NCBI GenBank assembly: GCA_951799405.1
Contig: OX637345.1
Location: 14,508,001-14,572,000, forward strand
Length of the DNA stretch: 64,000 nucleotides
Direction of reading: 5' to 3'
DNA from: Agapetus fuscipes
Taxonomy: Eukaryota; Arthropoda; Insecta; Trichoptera; Glossosomatidae
In this document: positions 23,601-35,600 of the stretch, in pieces
Layout of the letters: every line of letters starts with the position of its first letter
Numbering within the stretch: position 1 is the first letter of the stretch
The notes under the pieces: generated by a model
What the model saw: the letters and a program-made list of their open reading frames with translations, nothing else
Told to the model about the DNA's origin: nothing
Databases searched by the model: none
Position numbers and translations under genes: made by a program

Positions 23601-26600
23601 AAATCCTGTGCGGGAGACTCCCTAGATTCTAAAGACTCTAGGGGTCTATGACACTTGTTGTAGTGCCGCAGAGGTGTACGAGCTTGGTCGTCGCTACAAA
23701 GCGCCAATACTCAAGCAAGACCCAGTTGCTGTGAGGCTGGATGGACCTTTGGTGACCGGTCATTGGTAAAGGCTTATGAATTTTTCAACCCAGCGAAGAG
23801 CATATTCGAAATATAAATGGTATATTTTTGTGCTCCGCCGGGATCCGAATCCACAACCTTCCATTTACGAGTTCGAAGTGTTGCCACTACGGACTACGGA
23901 CCGGTCCAAGATGCCAACGACACGCGGTGCGTGATTTATAATAAGGTAATTAGAGAGTGCCTTTTTGCGCAGTTGCTGTAAGGCTCGATGGACCTTTGGT
24001 GACCGGTCTTTGGTAAAGGTCTATGAATTTTTCAACCCAGCAAAGAGCATATTGAAAATATAAAAGGTATATTTTTTTGTGCTCCGTTCCATAAGTAAGC
24101 ATTTACAATTGAGTAATCAGTGGATTATTGAATAGAAATACAGCTTGTTTGTTTACCTGGCATTTTGAAGGTCAGCCTGCATTTTGTTCCGACCTCAGTG
24201 ACTGGGACAGGATCTCTCTGGCGCTGGATCTTCTCCCTCTGTCTGTTGGAACCTTCTCCAGACACCTGAAAACAATGGAAAATATGTACCTGGTACACAG
24301 AACCTGGAAATGTATTTATTTCTCAGTTGCGGCTGACCACCCATGCTGTAGAAAATGGTTCACTTTGCCAATGTCACCCCTGTTTCAGCGAAGATCGGCA
24401 AAAGTTGTAGGGTTTATGTTAATTTGAGATTTGGATTTAATTTGTAAGTACACATTCACCATTTGTAAGCGCGAACTTACACGTGCCTGTTTGTGGGCGT
24501 GCATTGGATATGAGTTTTGAATGTTAATATATCTTTGCAACTTAGATTAAAGATGATACATTTGTTGGTTTTCTATTTAAAATGTCCATCTATTCCTTGA
24601 ATTACAGGTTGGTATGAGGCTGACCACCCATACTGTAAGGTATAGTTCACTTTGTTCAAAAGTTGCAGGGTGTAGATTTTAATTTGTAAAAATCTACATG
24701 TGCAGCATTTGTAAGCGCTAACTGCATGTCTATTTGTGGGCAAGCATTTTAGATGAGGTTTCAATTTTAAAATATCTTTGCAACTTAGATTATAGATTTG
24801 AAGCGGCTCATGGATGTTACGTCCTATCTGCAGCTCAAGAGAATTGCAAGCAACAAGAGAGACAGATGGCTGGCACAACAACTCACCGCTTTTAGAAAAT
24901 CATGATAAAAGATTTCTGATATCTTCACTGACAAAAATTAATTACTCTCAACTGTCCAATCACAAAGATGATGGGTTGGTGTACCTTGACGGTGAATGGG
25001 GATCCTTCCACGTGGTGATCGGCAAACTTCAGGTTGACGATGTAGTAGCCGGGCTCTGTGGGCTTGTAGCTGATCTTCAGCACTCCGTTGTTGGAGTCCT
25101 CGCACTGGATCTCTGCCTTGCTGGGACCTGAAATCAATCAAAATGCCATTTAGATCCTTATTTTCTTTCCTCCCTTCAACTGCAGGTGACACGCATAGGC
25201 GTCAAGTGTAAACTTGCATACGGTACGGCTGTTAATCATAGACATCATCCAACTTTGAACTTATCACTGACATTTGTGTTCAAGAATTCAAAAGTCTGCA
25301 AGGAGAAATATGTGCTAAGCCTTTGTTATATTTGCTGTTGAATAACTAATACATGTGACTGTTCACATAGTTTGATGTGTCGTCAATCAATTAAGGCGGG
25401 AAATCAATCAATGTTTTAAAAAAGTGCTTGTAAAAGTATTCCGCTCTGGGGGCATTCATAAAGCCAGAATATTCAGAAGCAAAGAAGACTCCCCAGATCT
25501 TGGAGAATCAGGAGGTCTTTGACTTGACACTTATTCTAGTGTCCTAGAGACGTGGAAGTTGGAGAGGTGGCGGTTGATGTCCTGGTCCTTTGTAGCAAGG
25601 GTATTGATTGCATAGTGTTAGGTTGTTGAAATGAACAAAACAAAGTTCTGATTGATTTGGTTGGTGTTATGACCGAGGGTCAAATTGCTATTCTTGACTA
25701 GCGTATTTGGAACAGAATAAAGCTGTTTCGAATCACGCTTGGCCCTTTTACCATAACATCAAACCTGGTTCAACAGATGCCATTGCATGCACACAAGCTT
25801 CTGCTTTCGCATGAAGACAGCTAGCCTGGCAAAATAGATCGGTGAACTGCATTCCTCTTAACAAATCTTTTTTTTTTAAATTGTGCTGTGGAAACAAAGT
25901 TCTGTTTCTATCTTGCGATTGGTTTGTAGTAATTTTCTTTAAATTTTTTGTCATTTTTCCCTACCCAAGGGCCAAGACGATAATCCTCTTGAGCTCCGTG
26001 AAGGAGGAACAATACATTTCAAGATTAGTTCATTCTGTAGGTTCATGGAATGCTACTTGGACTTCTAATAATTATGATAGTTTATTGTTTCTTTCCACAT
26101 TGTTATAGACTACAACGTAATATAATACGGAGAATTACCTTCAATAGACAGAGAGAGACCACCATATCCAGCATTCTTTGTGTCAACGGTGAAAGAATTG
26201 TCAGCATGAGTCTTGCCTTCCTTCAAAGCAGTTCCTGAGACCTGGAAATGAACAATAATTATACTATAATAAGTGTTTAAAAGAAATGACTTTCTTAGCA
26301 GGAATCCCTGGTAAGACTTTGAATCAAAGATGACCTTTCAATGAAATTGTTTTAAAAATCTCATTCTAAACAATCTGAGCTAAGAAATCAATGTAAAACA
26401 CGCTAATGTGAGAGTTGTTTTAAATATTTTGAAAATCATTTCCAGTTTTCCTACGTCACATTGGTGCAGTACACTACAGATACAAACATTGCTCATATGT
26501 GAAATAACCTCAGATGGACATAAGACAAACAAGCACTAAGGGGGCGATAGGGGAAGAATCATATAAAATCGAACCTGAGGTTTTACCTTTGAAGGTGGAT

Positions 26601-29600
26601 GCTCTACCAAGTTACCTATCAAACCGATTTATTAATTTTCTAAAACACAAAGTTTGACAGTCTTCATTCGCCATCCAAGTATTTCTTACTTTTATTTTGA
26701 TGTCTGAAAAAAACAGGCTCTATAAGCGTCCTGACTACCCATCTGAAAATACTAAATAGTAGCAGGATACAATTTGTATTTGGGACTGACCTTGACTTTC
26801 TTGGCATCCCCCACCTCCTGCTCCGCCACCGTGATGCGGAAGGGAGAGTTGGTGATGTGCTTGCCCATCTTCTTCACACTCACAGTGTGCTCCCCGATCT
26901 CTCTGGGTGTGAAGGAGATGCCAATGTTGCCTGTGGGCAGGCGCTTCAGGAAGCAAGGCTCCTCCAGGCCGGTGGGTGCCTGAAATCATAACACATAACC
27001 TGAAATATATCATATTATAGTGATTCATTCTTCTTCTTCTTAATCTTGTTTCTTATTGCTGAGGGTTGTGATCTCCCTCCGCTCTTCTCCAGTTCTTTTT
27101 GATGGCCCTGCCCGCAGCGCTTCAACCACTGAGGTGCCTGCTGCTGTCTTCACTTGATCGGTCCATCATGTTGGGGATGTCTGATCTCTCCTTCGCAAAT
27201 TCCGTCATTGCTGATTTCAGATCCAAGGAACTGGAACTCGTTTATGATCTCCAGACCTTGAAGGGAATTTCCGAAATTAACAAACTTTTTTGATCGATCT
27301 ACAATCATGATCTTGGTTTTATTCTGGTTGATCTCTAGTCCCTGTGCCTTACTCTCGGTCTCTACCGGTTTAAGAAGATCTGCCAAAATCTTTGGCCAAA
27401 AGTGTTGTGGGGACCACATATCTTATATTGGACAGCTTTGGGTATACATTTTTCATGAATCATAAATGTTAATATATCTTTGCAACTTAGACTACAGAAT
27501 GACTATAGGTAATATAAATATTTGATTATTCCATCATTGTCCTGTTCTCACTGATTTTGCCAAAGCTAGCTATGAACTCAATAAAGATGCATCATACCTG
27601 GATGGAGGCATTGAGACTCCTGATGTCAGCATCAGATATCTTTCCTGGAAGAGACACCTCACTGCAGCTTCCAACAGAAATCTGGTTGCGCTTTCTGCCT
27701 TCTCCGGTGACCTGGAATACATTATAATGTATTGTTTAAGTACTTTACGACAAATTACAGCTTAAATGAAAGGTTAGAAATGTATTGTATGCCAACTATA
27801 ATGATTGGGTTTGTGTATGTGCTAAAAGCTGTCAAAGAGCTTTGAATGATTTTTCACAGATGTCACCTATTGGTACCAAATATAAAATATAAAATCAAAT
27901 AAGAGCATCATCATTTTGAAAACTGTTCTACACCAATCACATTAATTATACAAATGTCGATAAAAATAAACTCATTTTAAATTTACCGTGTTTACCATTA
28001 AAATACTGTGTTAATCTTACTTTGGCAGTGTATGGAGATCCTTTGATGTGCTTCTCCCCGAAGCGGATGCTGACTTTGTATTCACCAGGAGCAGTGGGAA
28101 GGTAGGACACAGCTACAGTTCCATCCTTGTTGTCATGGGCTGTAATCTGAAAATGAAAACTCAGTATGTAAAATTATTTAGAATTGTTTTTATTGAAATG
28201 CCTGTCGAAGATTGCTTTTGTGATTTCATACAATATCTAGTAAGCAACTATAAGATGAAACTGCTTGTAATAGAATGGAATATTTTTAGATAAAATTTTT
28301 AGATAAAAAAAAATACAATTTACTTTTGTCCGTGAACATTTTTTGATCCACAATACTGCACGTACATGGATGATTTAATTGAAGACAATTTATTACAAGA
28401 CATTTTGCTTAGAAAAATAGTTGTACAGGATTAGTGAGGATACAATTTGATCAAAATTGTAGACAAAAAAGAGATTTTTGACCACAATTATCTATAGATG
28501 ATTTGTATGCAAGTCAGATCGTTATTCTTCTTCAATTTATTCCTCTTTATAGAGTGTTGTAATCATTGTGGAAGCAATCACTCTTTTCCAATTCTCTCTT
28601 GACTGCGCTGTCCGTAGAGCTCCAAACACCGAGTTGTTTGCTGCTATATTCACTTCATCATTCCATCGTGCGTAATGTACAACATTTATGGTTTGGGTTT
28701 TTGTCTTTGCTAAAATCTATCAAGAAGCTTTTAATGAATTTCAACAGATGCCACACATTGGAAACAAACACAAACTATTTTAACCTTTTTATTTGGGTAT
28801 GGATGTAAAAGGTGAATCAACTCTTTCTGGTGTTATCGTAATCCATTGCACGAAGGTTTTTATAATGAGACTTCAATCGGTCGGTCCGTAGCCTAGTGGT
28901 AAACACTTCTGACTCGTAAATGGAAGGTTGTGGGTTCGAATCCCGGCGGAGCACCAAAAATATACCATTTATATTTTAAAACTATGCACTTCGCTGGGTG
29001 AACAATTCATATACCTTTATCAAATACCCATCACTAAAGGTCCATACAGCCTTACAGCAACTGGGTCTTGCTTAAGAATCGACGCTTTCTACAGCAACGA
29101 TCAAACTTGCAGAGGGCTCTTGAGGTGGGATACACACAAAAACAGCGCTCACCAAATAAATCATCCTATTATTATTATTCAATAGACCATGGATTGTTTA
29201 CCTCCGCCTTGCTGGGTCCCTCCACCGCCATGGACAGTCCACCTCCCCCAGCGCCCTTGGTACTGATGGTGAAGTTTGAAGGCTCCCCACTCACTCCCTC
29301 ACTGAGGCCTGGTCCATAGGCGGTCACTGATCCAGAGATCAGGGAGTCCACGTGGAACTTGTACGGGGAACCTGGAAAAGGAACAATCCAAGCATGAGAT
29401 TGGTCAACCTGCAGACTCACTTACACCACAGCTGATGAGATGACGATTGTACAAAGTTTTGTTGGAAGACCACATAAATACCTATCTGTGAAATAGATCA
29501 AACAATAAGATGAAAGACCATGTCTCCAGAATAAACCATAATAGATTCATTCACTTTGTAGCTTATAAAATGACAATTGGTCATTGTTAAGTTCTGAATG

Positions 29601-32600
29601 TCTGGAATAGAAGGCATAGATATCGTGAGAGACCATGTCTCCAGAATGAGCCATGATAGACTCACTCACACCGTAGCTTATGAGATGACAATTGGTCAAC
29701 GTCCAGCTGGAAGACCACATAAAAGTCTGTGAAATAGAGGGCATAGTAAGATGAGAGACCATGTCTCCAGAATGAGCCATGATAGACTCACTCACACCGT
29801 AGCTTATGAGATGACAATTGGTCAACGTCCAGCTGGAAGACCACATAAAAGTCTGTGAAATAGAGGGCATAGTAAGATGAGAGACCATGTCTCCAGAATG
29901 AGCCATGATAAACTCATTCACACCATGACAAAAAAAAATGGCCAACATCACAATATCTGAGATACAAGGAGAATGTTTGATTAATAAACGAAAAAGTAAA
30001 CTTAATATCAACAAACAAATTCAAGAACTAGAACTATCAAAACCAACAAACAACAACATCTCTGTGAGTTGATAAAGACAATGGGAACAAAAGGGAACTG
30101 AGGGATGAAACTGAAAGCGAAAAATACTCTCTGCTTCCAGACCTTTTCAGTAACCCTCAAAAGGAAGGCAATCTGACACTAATCGTCTTTGACATGGTGA
30201 GATTCCTCTCTGACTTACCCTGCACATGCTCTCCGTTGTACTTGACGAGGAGTTCATGGGATCCCTCCTCTCTGGGCTCGTACTTGATGCTGACTGTGCC
30301 ATCGTGGTTGTCCTCTATCACCGGCAGGTCGGTGTGGCCTGAGGGCATCTTGACTTGAGCTGCGGACAACAAGAAAATTAGATTATAATCAATATAATGG
30401 GACGAAGTTTTGAATTGGCAATGGATTGTCCAAAATCTTTATTCTGTATGTCGTCAAATATCGGTGTACAAAAATAATAATAAAAAAAAATGTTTTTGTA
30501 GTTTTTCGGGCAAGACCATGGCCCAATAGTAGCTTTTTTTATCTATCGACGTTTTACTTTCCTGAGAAGACAACACTCTCAAGGCGAGTTATCAAAGCGA
30601 CGTGGTGGTTTTCGTTGTCTTGATAACTCACCATGAGAATGCTTTCTTCTCGTGAAAGCGAAACGTCGGCAGACAGGTTCGGATTAAGGGCGGTTCGAGT
30701 GGATCGACCGAACCAGAGTCCCCCCGCCCAGGGGGCCCCCAAAGGGTCAAAAAACGAAATTAGTTTAAATGCATTACAATATTCCTATTTTCAGTTTTAA
30801 TGTCCATATCGACGGTAAAAAGCCTATTTGACTTAAGCGACAAAAAGTCAATTTTACAGGAGAGCCAAAAAACTGTTTTTTTTTTTTATTATCTGCCATA
30901 ACATTTTTGTTAGTGGATTAAATAAAAAATAATGTAATGAGGCAAAGCTTATTTTTTTATTTGCTTTTTTTTAACATAAGTAGATTTTAGATAAACATAT
31001 ACATTATTGAGATACTGTCGTTTAAGCAATTTGGCATTCATAATTATTTGAGGATAAATGACTGATGCGCCATTTTACTTTCTGTCATAAATGTATGAAA
31101 ATGCCTTAAGTACCGACTCAACATTTTTTATTTCGAGGTAAAATGACTTAAATCCATATTTTCCTTTTGTTTAAATAGGGCTATACAATGCATACGCCAC
31201 ATAAAGTTTATACCTTGAGAAGTAAAATGACTTATCCGTAAAAACAATGCCTATTCGTAAAGGGTATATCTGACTTAAAGACAAGGCTGTTTTATTTTTC
31301 GATACGAAAGAACTGTGGTAGGAATAAATAATAGAAGTATACTTTCCTAAAAATCTTTTTAATTGAGCCAAAATATGAAATATTAATTAGTAAATAAATG
31401 CAAAAAATAGCAGTAAACTAAAAAAGGTAACCTGATGATGACCTACTAGGTCGAAAACGTTTGTAATTTGTTTTAAAGGTTTTAATCTTTTTAAATAAAT
31501 TTTATTGTGCAAATAAACAGTGTTTTGTTTTGAATTCATTCAAAAAAATTATAAATTAAAAAAGGTAATTTGAGACCACAAATTAATGATAACATTATAT
31601 TTTGAATTGTTTGTGTATTAACACTGTGAAAATTCATATTCAATATTATTTTATTAATTTGATTGAAGATTTAAATCAAAACACTGTTTTGTATTTTCAC
31701 GATTAAAATCAATTTATTATTTAATTTACAAACGTTTTCGATAAAATATCATCGTCAGGTATACAAAAATTTAAATCGATGATATTTTATCGAAAACGTT
31801 TGTAAATTAAATAATAAATTAATTTTAATCGTGAAAATACAAAACAGTGTTTTGATTTAAATCTTCAATCAAATTAATAAAATAATATTAATGATAACAC
31901 ATAATTAAGAACAAGCAAAATAATAGCAATAAAGAATAATTGAAACATTACATAAAAGTACACATTGCAATAGCTTTTAATCAAATTATTTATTGTACAA
32001 TTGTATTGTACCTGAGTGAAAAAACTACGAACACAATTTTTGTTTATTTCTATACAATAAATGGTTAATGCTGGAGTGAAGTTTTCCGGGATCTGTTGCC
32101 GTGGTCTGTGGGAGCTGGAGCTTCCGGACGTTTCGCCCATTTCTACGATGGGCTTCTTCAGCGTGAAGTATGATGATGATGAAGATCTTGATGAGAACTG
32201 TGAAAGGTCCGGAAGCTCCAGCTCCCACAGACCACGGCAACAGATCCCGGAAAACTTCACTCCAGCATCATCAGCCGGCCGTGTAAGCCTAAAACTCTTA
32301 TATAAATGGTTAAGTTTATAAAAAACATGTAACATGAATTTAATACTTTTGATGTTTTGGTATTTTTGAAAAATATACTTACAAGAAAATAAAATAATAA
32401 GTAATGACTCCACACAGAGAGTGGCAAATTAAAATAACTATGAAAACACAAAATTCAAAGTACGGAAGTAAAATTAAATTAAGAAAAATATCATGCAATT
32501 AAATGTAATAGCACAGGTTCCACATGAATAGGTATTATAAATAAGGACGTATTTTAAGTAGGTATTTCGATATCCTCAACATCAGAGTCCAAGAGCACCT

Positions 32601-35600
32601 CAACTGTTTCATTACCGTGAGGAATATCAGCTGTACACTCTGCGCAATACCTTTGTGGTATGACGAATGTTTTACACAATTTTACCAAATCATCATACTT
32701 CTTCTGTGGTAAAGCCAGACGTCTTTTATAAATATTTTCTGCAGGTTTTCCTTTCGTGCCACACACTAGGATGTCCTCGCTTGTGGCATCCATCGTGTAT
32801 TTTACCACGATTTTGTTGGGCATCTGCTTTTTAAATGTAGCTATTCTGATTCGGTTTATTTTGCTTTGTAAATTTCCTTTGAAATATTTATCGGAAATTC
32901 CACTTCACCCAACAAAATCAGTAGGTATGGCAGAGTTTCGACATGATAAGGCTTGGGTGATTTCCTAGCTAGCTCAAATACTGTGCTCCATGGTGATGGA
33001 GCCCAAATAATATTTTTTGACACACTGCCTTCTATCACGGAGTGCATAGAATCAACAGGCATGTATGTGTGACCCGGAAGAAGGTAGTTGAGTTGAATGG
33101 TGCTGATGTTTTTACATACATTATGCAATGTATAGTGGATTGTGGCAAAAACAGTGCGGTTCTTATTCTGCCCCGGGCAAGAATTACTGTATAGTAATAA
33201 AGTTTTAACTGTGCCCCTCTGGTCAACATTTTGGATATATTTGTTTAATATAGTTGACACCTCTGTGGCTCCTCTTTACCCATCTGCTTCACCCCAGCAA
33301 AAACAAAATCCTCTTGTTCCAGATTCGTAAAACGTTAAATTATACATCCCGTATTTCCTGGAATAGTACAACAGCATGCTTTCCCCGTATGGTGTATTTA
33401 AGACCTTTTAAAGGTCAAATGATGTGCTCAATACATTATTGCTTAAAGAATGGATCTGCTTGTGAAGTTTGAATCTCTGGTCTGAATGTTTCCCTTCCCC
33501 AATTTTCATTTCAGCTAGTTCGGCGCTTGTATTGTTCTCAAAACGCAGGCATTTCGCACATTTATCTTTCTTAGGAATGTGGAAACCTATATTGAAATCG
33601 TTTTTGAACGTATTTTTGAATACCTGTTCCCCTACCACATCCATCCCTTTAGTGGTTAAATCCAGTTTATAGAGGGTGTACAAATAGCTCAATTTTTTTC
33701 AAGGATTGCTGAAGGTAAAGCTTACTGGAGTCGCGCCTACAGTAATGTAGGGAACTGCTGGTAAATTCTTAATACAGGATTGTAGTACTTGCATAATTAC
33801 CTCTTTGGTTTTATTCGGTCGTATGATTTTCCATCTGGAATCTTCTTTGGCGAAGCCTTGAATGGCAATAAATACTGTAGTGAAGATTTTTTTGTGATGT
33901 GTTAAGGGTGTTTAACAAAAAAATTTGGCACACCTGTTTTCTCTTTTCACCTTCATTTATGAAATATAAAAATGTATAATGATGTTTGTCGGAGTCTTTC
34001 GATCTTTTTCGCTTATTTTTTCCCTTTTTGTCATTGCCACTAGCCACTCTTTCGTGGCTTAATTTTCAATCTTCCAATAATGTGGAAATAAATCGTCTTC
34101 TGTAATTTCTCCACATTTATTGGTGCACGTCTTTGTACTCGCATCATTACCAGTATAGCAGGGGGTTCGCATCTTTGTTTTTGGGAACAACTACTCCTTT
34201 TCTATCAATGTGTTTTTTTTTCACTGGAATATTTCACTGGATACTGCTTAATAAAATTTAATTCAAATTTAAGTAAGCAGTATTGCAGCAGACTGACCGG
34301 TCAATAGCTCAGGTGGTAGAGTGCTTGCATTCCATGCCGAAAGCTCGGGTTCGAATCCCACCGAGGGTGTCAGAAATGATTTCCCGTTTCGGTGTTTATT
34401 TCAAACCCTAAAATAAAATACCGGCAAGGTTTACTCAGCCTTCACAAGAAATGAGTACCAGCACCCTCGGGAGCTGGGAAACCTCCACTTCTACTGAAGT
34501 GGTTGGCGTAAGGCCGGCCCCCTTACCTGTAAAAATAAATAGGTTCAACTCGCCACATGCGACCCCTTCGGGGATAACGCGGCAAGAAGTGGCACTATAT
34601 GTGTAGCTTAGTTGCGTTGCGTTTAGTATCGTTTATAATTATATATAATATAATTATGTAAACATAGATACCTACTCATTTTGTGAACATCCACTTGTCA
34701 ACAGTAATAAAATATGGAAATATTTTTCATTGACAACAAACAATAACTTCCCGTAGATACATCGATTCCGAGTGTTGACTGAGATCCTGGCGTTGCAGAG
34801 CATCAACCAACCGATAGCACGCTCAACATACTACTGAAGCGACATCTTCAATGCACTTCTATTCACACAAGACTACATTAAACGACAACCCATGTTTATT
34901 TGGTGCAGCTTAAACGCCAACGACCATTCCAAAATCATTTGTTTGAATAGATTCAAATGCCAATAATCATTACATTGATCTTGAAGATAAATAGCTTATG
35001 CGCCAGTTCTATTATAAAAATTTGGAAGGACACTTTGCTCAAGCGACATCACCAGTGATGTATTGCAAGAACGCTTAATGCTGAACCGACAGTCATTTAG
35101 TAAATAAAAGGAGGATATATGATTTAAGCACCATTTGTGATAGATCCACTATGAGTCTTATTAATTTATACGACAAAGTCATATTTTTTATGGTAAAGTG
35201 AAATTACTTATGCGACTTTGAATATTGAAGACACAGCATGCCTATCTAACTTAACTACCTCGTCCACTCTCAAGTCGTCAAGTACATTTAGGATATGCAC
35301 CACCAACAACTTGTAATAGTATACTTTAACGACATTTCGTTAAAAAGTGTCATAAATCGTGGGACATCAGTCCATGAAATTTATAAACGCCATACAAGGT
35401 GCTTTATGACTTAAGCGACAAAAAAGTTATCTGATCGCGCCAAAAGTTAGACCATTCGACGCAGCTTGAAAAACCGAGAAAAACGATGTATATAACTCAA
35501 TATCGCCCATGATGTCGCTTAAGTCAAATAGGCTTTTTACCGTCGATATGTGTTCTTATTCATTGATTTAAAAAAATGTAATTTGTCGTGTATGTTCCTT

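Larger units (their letters stand above)
30806..35550 (-). mobile_element. Decayed 4.7 kb DNA transposon
   Basis: Ends carry a 40-bp inverted repeat: GACTTAAGCGACA within it at 30830-30842 and the inverse at 35513-35525, both followed by AATAGGCTTTTTACCGTCGA or its inverse. Both terminal 0.5 kb regions hold many further variants of CTTAAGCGAC in both orientations. A broken transposase-like gene lies inside (32554-34047). Later insertions include foldbacks at 31642 and 32069 and a SINE C at 34295. Confidence 0.7.

Noticed and set aside
25455..25560. A long-tail SINE B end on the - strand
   Set aside because: Some blocks (AAGACTCCCCAGATCTTGG, TGACACTTATTCTAGTG) resemble it, but the match is too diverged to claim.
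29547..30014. 155-codon - strand frame
   Set aside because: Produced by the 126-bp tandem repeat, whose length is a multiple of three.
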